This document shows positions 19,001 through 24,433 of a stretch of 61,462 nucleotides of DNA, one piece after another (the stretch's first letter is position 1; every line of letters starts with the position of its first letter). Both the position numbers and the translations under genes were made by a program. The notes under the pieces were generated by a model. The model did no database searches, was not told the origin of the DNA, and saw only the letters and a program-made list of their open reading frames with translations. Source of the DNA: an uncultured Lachnospiraceae bacterium (GTDB lineage: Bacteria > Bacillota > Clostridia > Lachnospirales > Lachnospiraceae); contig CANQRR010000015.1 of the NCBI GenBank assembly GCA_947626285.1, forward strand, positions 1-61,462, given 5' to 3'.

Positions 19001-20228
19001 GGCGTCCATTCAGTTTTCCGCCGACAAGTCCCGTACCTTGCTTCTCCTGCCCGTTTTCCTTCCATGTCAAATTACCGGTTTCGACCAGCCCAGCAATATA
19101 AGATGGGTTCACTAGTGGAGAATCCGCATATCCTGCTCCACTCGTACCCTTAAGATTCCCCTGCGCCAGAATACCACCCATGGTATGCTGGTTCATCTCA
19201 ATATCGCCACCATTGCCCTCATCATCCTTAATGGCAACCGCGTTATAACCCTCCAACAAATACTTTAGGGAATAGCTCGGGATAGTATCTGTTGTCTCAT
19301 AGTTATTCCCTGCACCGGCGCTTGCACCATAAAGTGAAAAACTATCCGTCGAGAACTCTACAGCCTTGACCTCGTCCTTCCTGTTCAAATTGACCTCATC
19401 CGTCACATCTTCCAGTTCGCCGTTGTCCTGAATATGGCTCACAACCGCAACCGGATCACCGGATACATCTTCAACCTCTGTCTTAAGAGGATCTTTGAAT
19501 GTCATCTGTACAGACACATCCCCACCGACAGGTTCTACTTCTACGCCATCTTTCGTAACGAAGTAAATATCGTAAAAAACATGTTCGCTAAATACAACAT
19601 CCGGATTGGCAGCCTCTACCGCTTCTACCGCTTCCGCATATTCCTTGGAATCCTCCGGCACCGGCTCAGCCTTCATCTCTACGCCATAGGGAAGCTCCAC
19701 ACCTTCCGGCACAGTAACTTCGATCGTTACTTTTCCGTCTTCATATGTATAGGTCTGCGGCTCTGCAATCTCTGGCAGCTCCGTCTCGCTTTCGCTCTCG
19801 GTCTCCTCGACGATCTCTTCGGTCTCAGTTTCAGTCTCCGCCTCAGTGAGCGCTTCCGTGACAACCTCGGTCTCGCTTTCCGTCTCCGTGACTGCCTCGG
19901 TCTCCGTCTCGGCTTCCGTTGCCGCTTCCGTCTCTGCCGGAGTCAGGGCGTCGGGATCACTCTCGAGCTCGATCTCACTCTGAGCAGCTGTCTCCGTTTG
20001 AGGAGCTTCCGTCTGTACCGCCTCCGTCTGCGGAGCCTCGGTCTGTGCCTCCTCCGTCTCCGGGGCTTCCGTCTGCACCGCTTCAGTCTGCGGAGCTTCC
20101 GTCTGCCGCTTGCTGCCTGTCACGCTGCCGATCACCGCTGCCATCGACGTCATTCCCTGCGAATTGACGAGCATGGCCAGCGCCAACAGCATTGCCAGCA
20201 TTCTGCTAAAACGATTTGTCTTCTTCAT
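7086..20228 (-). CDS. Giant cell-wall-anchored adhesin with Cna-B/pilin-type isopeptide repeats
   Basis: 4380 residues. A signal peptide (about 1-31) is followed by a Thr/Glu-rich stretch of QTEAP-like repeats (about 40-165), then a beta domain (about 166-310) shared with the secreted protein at 20893-21579. Residues about 320-640 resemble the choice-of-anchor-A adhesive fold (MGGILAQGNL near the start, FGHVIAPYADIITGNGNYSG near 610). From about residue 800 come some 25 beta domains of about 100 residues, mixing Cna-B/DUF5979-like units (SVTKTVSG ... VTNTYP) with Spy0128/FctA-like pilin units; Lys near the start and Asn near the end fit self-made isopeptide bonds. The C-terminus has KSVKTGDETP, a hydrophobic span and KRRKRS, a sortase signal without a classical LPXTG. 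SD AAAGGGG precedes the ATG. It probably forms a long surface stalk presenting a head domain. Confidence 0.9.
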   Translation of the reverse strand: MKKTNRFSRMLAMLLALAMLVNSQGMTSMAAVIGSVTGSKRQTEAPQTEAVQTEAPETEEAQTEAPQTEAVQTEAPQTETAAQSEIELESDPDALTPAETEAATEAETETEAVTETESETEVVTEALTEAETETETEEIVEETESESETELPEIAEPQTYTYEDGKVTIEVTVPEGVELPYGVEMKAEPVPEDSKEYAEAVEAVEAANPDVVFSEHVFYDIYFVTKDGVEVEPVGGDVSVQMTFKDPLKTEVEDVSGDPVAVVSHIQDNGELEDVTDEVNLNRKDEVKAVEFSTDSFSLYGASAGAGNNYETTDTIPSYSLKYLLEGYNAVAIKDDEGNGGDIEMNQHTMGGILAQGNLKGTSGAGYADSPLVNPSYIAGLVETGNLTWKENGQEKQGTGLVGGKLNGRHTYYWKPLYVGSTNNTVTDRCDIPDGENGANGGKYLNNSTSIYNEIGVGGAGSSGGSAPIYRTDKYVDWNTLRNAVVSGMNYLVGDTETKEIPETAPNGNWYGQNGAPFQIELGSKVSLTLGDKCHIDNNGFHIELIGDGSIHNTKTIINIEDSGEVHVPIIKSVNGVTLNTTEGDATGTSIVFTFPNATKVLMSDAPMFGHVIAPYADIITGNGNYSGCLIGKSVTLNGEGHMWPYTGETLIPDQEGFHASKYVDGQAPSAEENGKFIFYLDKLANGIWDNIDNVTNDGAKIAFEDQEYGENSEGDHWYLIREDWTPIDGYEISKILYVVKVHVEKKSETINGTTTTEWFVTEKKYYKTSAESPKALIDADNSINENLLGESIPEDEVIFNNTTGEETGSLKIKKNVTINGNPTEGTLADGTYTFKVEGPNGYEESISIQIKNGESSWVQLDNLTPGEYTVTEVLDKESDIEVTAPSFGIWTGTVTAGNTTEVPTAEFTNNIVIDGSFDLKGTKTIDTTDIPAEGETFTFTLKKFNGETWQIVDKTNNNGGEIIFSGLKLENLWTQADAWYLIEEKVGDGNYIYATDQYIAHVEIDGSLRPLKTKITYYKVKNDTDANKNNVFSSGNIDLSKVDELESFENVLFNNERLGELSVTKTVSGVEPSDASYEVTVKPVEGQTGIDMSGVKVKKGDQDITTQAKITANSVKFSFKTGETVTLSKLPKGKYVVEETSSGKFIKEYTVGGSTDKQNAPVTVEITKDVTSASVGVTNTYPTDAEMSLKANKALTNGTLGAGDYNFTLKLTSDSAGLVVKDVEGNDLTDDLKNAGIVRGNNASGEILFDGFTFSKEGTYTFTLSENIPESEDDGIEYDAAEYTITVVVVLDKSVTPYQYKVESVTATKKADKSDAESAVTDAIIAVEGDVYTINSDNTFVNRVKKGKLSVTKEVLGNTADDKAIYTVHVTGSLTKEQWDEVLKDNAGKSLGLLCSKENPDEVIGLQFSISKDDIVMIDKLPIGVYHVEEFIEDEVAYEASYVVDAGETKKTGGIDVEVPDEKEIPDGHTVKITNTYPNEVSVAFGGKKHVEVKGTGVDENTVYPNATFTFELYNAVKTEDGKYETNGDAIKSVDVTMPLENGEDGSFVFNEASLGEAVKGALTYKEANTYYYIVKETVTDEEKGFTYDGTTYVIKVDVTKSVDGKDLEAAVSIVSPTEKAKTLRKAEDGIFYGLDFTNTYTYGDLVVEKAVLASEDVADPNKEYTIYVTNMEDKDLSGAMVAVTGDDGEFGEAQAVTAAQLTLDNTVIVLKLKGSQKAKITQLPLGTYHVEEIIPVAETGDYSATYKGGVAVVDENGVNVELEQGEGKTTSGSVTVTNTYPNQGELRVRKKVTGTWLPDADTTEYEIEISRKDGATMTGAEVYKVAVGADNTSVETEVEGALAADGLKITVKLKAGEEIVVRNLAPGNYVVEETTQNEAFTTQVTVTENEATTTPGAKVEFYFGYKDTVSVEVQNDYKNKGALEITKKVDGTTAPSDEAEQETWYKITVEGPAGAFTTENVGESNEKYEPGVPSNDGSKVTFKLRKDGSVRFKNLPAGNYAVTEAGSGFTKKFTVDPATEGSESATVNLSGEKTEGTVTVNNHYPNKTSMTLKGTKAVVGKKLESQKYSFYINLESTVPEGNKDGATLEHEEKIYNSDTEIDFGSITFTKNGEYTFKIGENDPDDTDVNKDDIIYTVIVNVDNVNGDYQITKVEITNSKSGESKTYDKNAEDGEWPEDGELFGLPEYEKDGATASFINDVKTGTLLVSKTVIKGNVDVDPNTTYTVNVTADVDWSHVTVDGAESTDITETKEGEEDVVVGKSFKIKGDETVTLNNLPVGTYTVTEESGTGYVASYVVSKDGATVAGESNEKVVLGYQDKKTIAITNTYPKNVSMSLEGTKQVEDGLLGTYSFKLIKVDGPDGVAIDAADADGSLTVQNAGETFTFNGITFSAAGTYVFEVSEVEDEDNSGIEYDKTKYRVTITVAKTDDGTTYEITEAKIETIKTVKAEDGSEIPQVIATEVYGGADEGAENLPADNAFTLPDKTFTNREKRGTLEVEKIVAGDSYTIAAHTSDEYTVRVTNDKINWNDEKIKIESPVGAPKTTTSVYGTDAAGNNVEIGRQFTIARDEIVTFSGLPIGEYTVEEILPTGETAALYTATVDGVTEDAESTEGVVGGTVTVEDGDTVKVIVTNTYPTKASVDFGGTKTLNVVGGTTAPQATFTFELYETDDEYSLDGATSIGSASINDLTAAGSKNFSFDSIGYTDVGTHYYVIKETVTVTDGDGGFTNDTRLHKITVVVTKDEVTNELVATKTDVDNTNFNFTNTYTYGSLSVQKVVSGRAPEGEEYRVTVSSTKNFAKAKVQINSGEPTSFEENDVKEKDGMYSYTFTLGANDVVEFTELPVGSYTVTEETSDGVNYGATYNVTGGEESGTDSTGATVKLTPTAKDGSVKITNTYTNEGELSIVKKTDGTWAPTSETYTITVTGGPKGADLSSDEIEVTFDGILATSEQVQKNKDRIVLHMPKDVTVKISGLMPGDYIVTEELPEDANFAATYSVKVNGEVAEDAEGDMKDRTDAPKVEIENNKSTSVEVKNTYPEIGELKIKKVVTGETKDLYTTDVYEIEVAGTDEEDVSGADVDGEIAGSFSVSDDGKTIIFKMNADNTVTITGLKKGNYTVTETSEGNYVAAYTYTVDGSNVDLDAGIPLGDATSQSVTVTNTYPDTITLSFDGDKKLVGRDLTEDDFTFILEEESTDDPKAIINGTAGGSLRIENEITEEADGTKVGTFKFEDITFNQAGTYHFTIREEQKNEEEDPNVIYDTTVYTATVKVEKSGSQYTIESATVMAEDGTGEEVTVSGATLKKTATGAWTVTLPKHSDEVEATFVNKNRKGSLQIKKTNIDGSEDDSFTFEVTLGGSLYNGMVTREDGSTVTIENGRLTLKGGQTATIGDIYYGTAYTVEEIKTEDDPYTTTIKDSDGVVNGTVASGTISATTPTISVEYVNTYETNDVDFQPEVTKTVNGRPAPKADGETYTFELTVEKRDAEGNIVADGGWTETKTLTLEDAGEDGAIRALAKFAKHTFKKADRGYTYIYTIQEVIPEEAKENGNVLDGVTYDDTVYTYEVTIIDDHKGVLTADVVTKKDGEVQGVTQTVTEEATGTATAAFVNTYAATGTLSLDAVKAMENPETTMGTFSFVVLDETGAEVGRVQNDEQGNIKFEDIVEYGIEDVDKTFTYTVKEIAEGDDYYFDTTIYTVTVTPKDNGDGTLDVQKAVTVENETYTGDIKFVNDVKVKFNVNKTELGDESAEVEGAEITVYAVDENGEIVGEALDSWTSKKGETHDFGGKLKAGGSYLLREEVAPNGYNYVSDIEFNVTADGEIQSGMPTTTDADGNTVYLVEDSKLHFHVNKTEVGDNSKEVAGAEITVYELTTDENGNTVETKVDSWISKEDETHDFGDKLKAGGKYVMRETVAPDGYAYTNDIEFSIDKDGKVTTDAQTVTDENGNTVYLVEDAPIVGSVTLTKTDQETGSLLAGAAFQLYYKTDEAESGYALYNNAAYLTEMDGTLTIGGLKANEYYFVETQAPEGYEIELDENGEPKKYEFAIGLGEDKTQAEVKVALDVMNAPEAVDTNLVVTKQLVYNNELWNAVDATFYVALFEDEALTSRVSEIQPIEFKNMNTSSTTFEDLEVGKTYYVAETTKDGFALNSFGGALATGEMFSVDFYDGNVVEVAKGDGTKTIYFRNQFTEVPREFYREGELTVTKQLLNAGGALQPSNETFYAGIFADAELTTLSKDVSKNIVPLAMSGLSMVSDIVKVTVPEGGRTTVYVAEVDAAGRPVAGAASFQYDVTVDGATVTMDEENLKGSVVITNQEREQESESESETEKTEVRKESSEETEEFVVPSSTKSVKTGDETPIMLYVGLLAAAALLLILALLLKRRKRS
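8375..9040 (-). repeat. Tandem duplicated domain near the adhesin C-terminus
   Basis: Two consecutive units of about 110 codons have nearly parallel sequence. One runs from FNVNKTELG to YLVEDSK, the other from FHVNKTEVG to YLVEDAP. Both contain a THDFG...KLKAGG...RE.VAP.GY core. They are SpaA/prealbumin-like Cna-B domains with a recent common origin. Boundaries are approximate. Confidence 0.7.
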
Positions 20229-20353
20229 GATGTTCCCCTTTCCATTTCTTGGTTTTTGGAATCGACATTCCTGTCTCGATCTTGTTGTCAGTTGCTGTAA
20301 TCTATCTATATTTATATTCGTCTATTCCGGAATCTGTTTCCGGTTGCATCAAA

Positions 20354-20626
20354 TCAATCGTCCGGAATTCCCATGGCCGGGACTCCCGGAATCGCTGCGT
20401 CGCCCGGACTTGCGCCTCTCCATTCCGCGGGCAGATCACCCGGCCCGCTCGCGACGCTTCCGGCGGAGGCAGCCTCCTCTTCTCCCACTGCTGAATCGAT
20501 CAGGCGCAGCAGCTCGATCACGCTTCGAAAGCTCTGCTTGCTGTCCCCCTGGATCCACTTTACCTGACCCTGCCAGCTGTGGTCCTGTGTATCGTTGACT
20601 TCCAATATGAACATTTGCTTTTTCAC
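20354..20626 (-). CDS. Small single-module protein of the unnamed family, upstream of the adhesin
   Basis: 90 residues from a GTG at 20626, supported by AGGAGG ten bases upstream. Residues 5-45 form the module: MFILEVN, SWQGQVKW (WQG at 18-20), FRSVIELLRLID. It lines up residue by residue with the C-terminal modules of the proteins at 4088-4588 and 22808-23254. Residues 50-90 are a Gly/Ala/Pro/Ser-rich tail with no predicted fold. No signal peptide, so cytosolic. It is the first gene behind the promoter at 20704-20735, and the giant adhesin starts 125 bases after its stop, so the two are likely co-transcribed. Function unknown; a role in controlling or assembling the adhesin is inference. Confidence 0.7.
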   Translation of the reverse strand: MKKQMFILEVNDTQDHSWQGQVKWIQGDSKQSFRSVIELLRLIDSAVGEEEAASAGSVASGPGDLPAEWRGASPGDAAIPGVPAMGIPDD

Positions 20627-20703
20627 AGATGTAATTCCTCCTCATGGTCTGCGCCCTACGCGCAGGATCCCCAGAGTACAGTACGATATTATAAGATAAC
20701 ATG

Positions 20704-20735
20704 ATTATACAACACGTTGGTCACATTTTGGTAAC
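20704..20735 (-). promoter_or_regulatory. Activator-type promoter of the adhesin operon with 11-bp-spaced direct repeats
   Basis: On the minus strand GTTACCAA (20735-20728) and GTGACCAA (20724-20717) are direct repeats with exactly 11 bp between starts. Seven bases after the second comes a perfect TATAAT (20709-20704). No TTGACA-like hexamer stands at the usual distance; the repeats occupy that place. SARP activators are known to bind heptamer repeats with 11-bp spacing next to a -10 box, and a SARP gene lies at 4655-5932. Binding by that protein is inferred. Confidence 0.6.
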
Positions 20736-20837
20736 AAAAACGTGCTTTTTGGAAAAAAAGTCAAAAAAATTTTTAAAAACGCTCAATTTTTTATATCTAC
20801 TTTAGAGTTGCTGTTTTTTAAGTTGAAAATCATTTTT

Positions 20838-20868
20838 CAAAAACAGGGGCTACGCTCCGTAACCCCTG
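20838..20868 (-). terminator. Terminator of the secreted Glu/Thr-rich protein gene
   Basis: Minus strand CAGGGGTTACG / CGTAGCCCCTG with a GAG loop, followed by TTTTTG. It follows the stop at 20893 and separates this gene from the adhesin operon. A further inverted repeat, TTGAAAA/TTTTCAA, lies at 20823-20840. Confidence 0.85.
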
Positions 20869-20892
20869 GCTGATTTCCTATTCAATTCTTTC

Positions 20893-21579
20893 TCAGATCG
20901 TAAAGCTTACGGAGCTCATGTTGCTTCCTGCTGCGGTCTGCGCTGTCACATCGCTCGCACCGTTCTCGTCGATCTTCAGGATATTCTGGACATCTGCCGT
21001 TCCGATCTGAACTGTTTTGAACTGAATCTGGATCGTCGCCTCGCTGTCCGCTATCTCTGCGCCGTCTACCGTGAAGGTCACATCGTAGAAGCTGTACTGT
21101 GCTTCGTCGTCCGCCTCGGTGCTCGCCGCTGCGATCTGCTTCGCTGCCTCATACTCCTCGCTGCCTGCCTCAAGCTTTCTCACCTGCATCTGTGCGTTTT
21201 CCGGGAGGTTTGCCTGCGCGGTGATGATCACTTCTTCGTTCTCAAAGCTGAACTCTCTCGCTGCCTCGGCCGGAACTGCCTCAGTCTCAATCGCCTCGGT
21301 CTCGACTGCCTCAGTCTCGATCGTCGCCTCTGCGTTTTCCTCAGTCTCGGCTGCCTGCGCTTCCTGCGCTGTCTCTACCGGAACCTCTTCCGCCGCGATC
21401 GTCTCGAATCCGACAACCTCGATCTCGATGTCCGAAATCACTGTCTCTGCTGCGATCTCTTCTGCTTCCTCGAAGGACTCCTCCACGATGATCTCTTCTT
21501 CTGCCATTGCCGGAGCGCTTACCATGAATGCTGCCATCGCTGCCGCAAGGATCATTTTTTTCAGGTTTGCCTTCATCAT
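20893..21579 (-). CDS. Secreted Glu/Thr-rich protein sharing a domain with the giant adhesin
   Basis: 228 residues, ATG with GGAGG eight bases upstream. A signal peptide ends near APAMA (about residue 26). Residues 27-110 are Glu/Ala/Thr-rich with repeats such as ETEAVETEA, like the adhesin linker. Residues about 115-228 parallel the adhesin domain at its residues 166-310: polar start, LPENAQMQVRKL versus VPEGVELPYGVEMKAE, SEEYEAA versus SKEYAEA, SFYDVTFTVDG versus VFYDIYFVTKDG, and an end of VSFTI versus AVEFST. It lacks a sortase signal and membrane anchor, so it is probably released or held non-covalently. It has its own terminator and an AT-rich upstream region with TATACT at the -10 position. 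I know no function for the shared domain. Confidence 0.75.
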   Translation of the reverse strand: MMKANLKKMILAAAMAAFMVSAPAMAEEEIIVEESFEEAEEIAAETVISDIEIEVVGFETIAAEEVPVETAQEAQAAETEENAEATIETEAVETEAIETEAVPAEAAREFSFENEEVIITAQANLPENAQMQVRKLEAGSEEYEAAKQIAAASTEADDEAQYSFYDVTFTVDGAEIADSEATIQIQFKTVQIGTADVQNILKIDENGASDVTAQTAAGSNMSSVSFTI

Positions 21580-21714
21580 TTCGTTGTCCTCCTTCTTTTT
21601 TGCTGTCTATATTCGAAATCGTTTTCGTTCTTTCTGATTCGAGTATAGCATGCAAACTCTTTCGCAAATTATTTCGTCAGGAGGATTTTTTGTTTTTTTC
21701 GCGCTACTGCAAAA

Positions 21715-21759
21715 TTTTTTTGAAATAAAATGCCGCCGGAGCGGTATCGTCCCAGCGGC
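21715..21759 (-). terminator. Probable terminator after the Rpn fragment
   Basis: Minus strand GCCGCTGG (21759-21752) and CCGGCGGC (21739-21732) pair with one G-U, followed by ATTTTATTT. It lies about 40 bases past the stop at 21799. Confidence 0.55.
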
Positions 21760-21798
21760 TGCATAAGGAATATCAATATAACACAACTCTTCGGAGAG

Positions 21799-22104
21799 TC
21801 AGACTTTTATCTGGCACATCAACTCATCCAGAATTTTCCTTTCGTCGTATTCCGGCGCATACTTCTTCGCGATCTCTATGATTCGGCTGATCTTCTCCTC
21901 CGATTCTTCCAGAGCCTCTGCGATTTGTGCCATGGTATAGGATTTCTTCAGCTTCTTCACTACTTGTTGAACTAATTTTAGCTCGGCTCCCCAATCTATT
22001 CCCTTTTCAATCCCACGTTCTTCTACCAGATCAGATAAGTTACACATTTTCGCTGTCGCCTCCTTTAACTCATGGCTCATTGGGATTTTGTATGTACCTT
22101 CCAA
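21799..22104 (-). pseudogene. Remnant of an Rpn-family (PD-(D/E)XK) nuclease/transposase
   Basis: The open frame encodes 101 residues that match only the C-terminal part of Rpn-family recombination-promoting nucleases: LEGTYKIPMSHEL, MCNLSDLVEERGIEKG, and a helical tail. Intact proteins are about 300 residues and carry the nuclease core upstream. Here an in-frame TAA stands just three codons before the first usable TTG, and the next gene ends only about 20 bases away, so the catalytic part is gone. The stretch is AT-richer than its neighbours, as expected for a decayed mobile gene. Expression as a short protein is possible but there is no good ribosome site. Confidence 0.7.
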
Positions 22105-22123
22105 GCCAGTTTATGTTTCCTTA

Positions 22124-22741
22124 TCAGTCCTCCCACGGGCGGATGCGGTAGCGCACGCCCAGCTGTTCACAGATCGCGCGGCATTGGTCTTCTTCCTGCG
22201 TGGTCAGCGTGGTAGCTACGGTCGTCATCACCACGTTCGGCACGTATTTTACGCACTCCTTCGCGAAGTCAAGCATCGCGTCGAACGACTGCTCGCCGAA
22301 CTTCGGGCGCACAAGCTCGTAATATTTCTTCGGATTCGGCGTGTTCAGGCTGATCGATACCGTGTCGACGAGCCCCTCGAAGAGCGGCGCGATGTCCTTT
22401 CCGTTCACCAGATTGCCCAGACCGTTTGTGTTGATGCGGATGAGCTTTCCGTAGCGCTCTTTCACGAAGCGCGCGGTCTCCAGCAGCACGTCCAGCGCCT
22501 CGGTCGGCTCGCCGAAACCGCAGAAGACCACCTCCCCGTACTTGTCCAGGTCGAATTTCCCGAATTCCGCCAGCACCTCTTCGAGTGTCGGCGTGCGTTC
22601 CAGCCACAGCGACCCGGACTCCTCCATGCTCTCGCGCGTCTGCCGCAGGCAGAACGTGCACGCGCACGGGCATTTGTTTGTCAGGTTCACGTAGAGGTTG
22701 TCGTGTACCTCGTATAAGATCGTCATTGCAGTGTGTTTCAT
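22124..22741 (-). CDS. Radical SAM protein, TatD-linked subfamily
   Basis: 205 residues from the ATG at 22741, chosen over an earlier ATG because AAGGAG lies nine bases before it. The cluster motif C-x3-C-x2-C is seen in NKCPCACTFCLRQT. GFGEPTEALD (about residues 77-86) is the SAM-binding GGE-like motif, followed by IRINTNGLGN and SISLNTP beta strands. Length and sequence fit the small radical SAM family associated with TatD nucleases; no tatD gene is present here. The chemistry is unknown. It is downstream of prfA and the small gene at 22808 in the same direction and may be read from the same transcript. Confidence 0.85.
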   Translation of the reverse strand: MKHTAMTILYEVHDNLYVNLTNKCPCACTFCLRQTRESMEESGSLWLERTPTLEEVLAEFGKFDLDKYGEVVFCGFGEPTEALDVLLETARFVKERYGKLIRINTNGLGNLVNGKDIAPLFEGLVDTVSISLNTPNPKKYYELVRPKFGEQSFDAMLDFAKECVKYVPNVVMTTVATTLTTQEEDQCRAICEQLGVRYRIRPWED

Positions 22742-22807
22742 GGTATTGCGCTCCTTTACAACCGTCGCCTGATGGGATCTGGTCCCTGTCAAGCGGCGCT
22801 GTTCTTT

Positions 22808-23254
22808 TTATATCTCGTGCCGCCGCATCTCCGCGTCGATTTCTTTCAGCAGCTCCATCTCGCTGCGGTACTCGTGCATGATCCCGTCCGCGCCGAGCAG
22901 GACGCCCTGCCAGCCGGCCCTGCGGCGGCTCTGCACCAGAATGTCAAAGGTTCTGCGCTCGCCCCGCTGCGCAAGGATCTCAGCGTCGCCCAGCAAGATC
23001 TCCGGCGCGGCATAGTGTCCCGCCCCGGCTGCCGTGCCTCGGAAGCTGCGCTTCTCCTGGAAGGTCTGCGGATAGCCCCGCTTGTCAAACAGCTTATCCG
23101 CCAGCACGATCAACTCGCCAAAATCGCGGAAATGGATCGCTTCCGGATTCATTTTGCTGTAGAACCTGCCCCGAAACGCGTCCGCGGCGTCGCCATCCAC
23201 ACAGACGCGAATGCTGTTCGCCGGATAGGTTCGTTCTTTTTTCATCTCTTCCAT
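22808..23254 (-). CDS. Small two-module protein of the unnamed family, next to prfA
   Basis: 148 residues, ATG at 23254 with GGAG nine bases upstream. Module 1 (about 14-56): IRVCVDG, FRGRFYS, FRDFGELIVLADKL. Module 2 (about 102-142): TFDILVQ, GWQGVLLG (WQG 115-117), YRSEMELLKEID. Both align with the two modules of the protein at 4088-4588, and module 2 with the single module at 20354-20626. The linker (58-100) is unlike the other proteins. No signal peptide or membrane segment. It starts 12 bases after prfA ends, so it is in the prmC-prfA operon. Function unknown; its place beside translation-termination genes may be only operon history. Confidence 0.7.
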   Translation of the reverse strand: MEEMKKERTYPANSIRVCVDGDAADAFRGRFYSKMNPEAIHFRDFGELIVLADKLFDKRGYPQTFQEKRSFRGTAAGAGHYAAPEILLGDAEILAQRGERRTFDILVQSRRRAGWQGVLLGADGIMHEYRSEMELLKEIDAEMRRHEI

Positions 23255-23266
23255 ACAGCCACTCTC

Positions 23267-24337
23267 CTACTCGTTCATCTTCGCCAGCTTCGCCGCCTGG
23301 TCCGCCGCGATGCAGCTGTCGATGATCTCCTGAATGTCGCCGTCCATAATTTTTTCCAGCTTGTAGAGCGTCAGGTTGATCCGGTGATCCGTCACACGCC
23401 CCTGCGGGAAATTGTAGGTGCGGATCTTCTCGGAACGATCCCCGGTACCCACCTGGCTCCTGCGCAGCTCCGCCTCCGCGTCGTGCGCCTTCTGCTGCTC
23501 GATGTCATACAGCTTCGCCCGCAGCAGCGCGAACGCTTTCGCCTTATTTTGAAGCTGCGATTTTTCGGTCTGGCTGTAGACGACGATCCCCGTCGGGTAA
23601 TGCGTCAGCCGCACCGCCGAATCCGTCGTGTTGACGCACTGGCCACCGTTGCCCGACGCGCGCATCACGTCGATGCGGATGTCTTTCTCGTCGATCACGA
23701 CCTCAAACTCCTCCGCCTCCGGCATCACGGCAACCGTGATCGTCGACGTGTGGATCCTGCCGCCCGACTCTGTCTCCGGCACGCGCTGCACACGATGCAC
23801 GCCGGACTCATATTTCAGCTTTGAGTACGCGCCCTGCCCCGTGATCATGAAACTGACGTATTTCATGCCACCGATGCCGATCTCCTCGGCGTCCATCGTC
23901 TCGACCTTCCAGCGCTGGCTCTCCGCGTAATGCACATACATGCGGTAGATCTCGGCCGCGAACAGCGCCGCCTCGTCCCCGCCCGCGCCCGCGCGGATCT
24001 CCACGATCACGTTCTTGTCGTCGTTCGGATCCTTCGGAAGCAACAGGATCTTCAGCTTCTGCTCCAGTTCTTCGACTTGCTTGCGCGCGTCCGCAAGCTC
24101 CTCCTTGAGCATCTCGCGCATCTCCTCGTCGGACTCCTCCTCAAGCAGCGCAAGGCTGTCGTCGATCGTCTCTTTGCACTTGCGGTACTCCCGGTACGCG
24201 TCAACGATCGGCTGCAGACTCCCCTGCTCCTTCATGAGCTTCTGGAACTTCGCCTGGTCCGCGATCACCGCCGGATCGTTGAGCATATTCAGGATCTCCT
24301 CGAACCGCATCAGCAGGTCATCCAATTTATCAAACAT
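23267..24337 (-). CDS. prfA: Peptide chain release factor 1
   Basis: 356 residues, normal for RF1. ATG with GGGAGG seven bases upstream. The GGQ loop that enters the peptidyl-transferase centre reads SGNGGQCVN (about residues 230-238), and the stop-codon-reading tripeptide region is [17 protein letters not shown] (PxT type as in RF1; RF2 would have SPF). The C-terminal [22 protein letters not shown] is family-typical. It releases peptides at UAA and UAG. The upstream gene prmC methylates the GGQ glutamine, so the two belong together functionally as well as in the operon. Confidence 0.96.
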   Translation of the reverse strand: MFDKLDDLLMRFEEILNMLNDPAVIADQAKFQKLMKEQGSLQPIVDAYREYRKCKETIDDSLALLEEESDEEMREMLKEELADARKQVEELEQKLKILLLPKDPNDDKNVIVEIRAGAGGDEAALFAAEIYRMYVHYAESQRWKVETMDAEEIGIGGMKYVSFMITGQGAYSKLKYESGVHRVQRVPETESGGRIHTSTITVAVMPEAEEFEVVIDEKDIRIDVMRASGNGGQCVNTTDSAVRLTHYPTGIVVYSQTEKSQLQNKAKAFALLRAKLYDIEQQKAHDAEAELRRSQVGTGDRSEKIRTYNFPQGRVTDHRINLTLYKLEKIMDGDIQEIIDSCIAADQAAKLAKMNE

Positions 24338-24433
24338 GGAATTTCCTCCCTGTCCCTTATTTTTCTCAGATACCCCGGAAATAATACCTTTCCTTCCGGC
24401 ATCCTTCTCGGTGTTTCACCTTGCTCCGGCATT

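Noticed and set aside
19780-20110. Short tandem repeats as a possible array or regulatory repeat
   Set aside because: They encode the Thr/Glu-rich QTEAP-type linker of the adhesin and keep its frame; they are simple protein repeats.
21799-22104. An active mobile nuclease gene
   Set aside because: Only the C-terminal third of the Rpn family is present, with an in-frame stop directly upstream and no catalytic motif.
23267-24337. Abnormal stop-codon recognition because RF1 has PET instead of PAT or PVT
   Set aside because: PxT variation, including PET, occurs in ordinary bacterial RF1, and the GGQ loop is intact.
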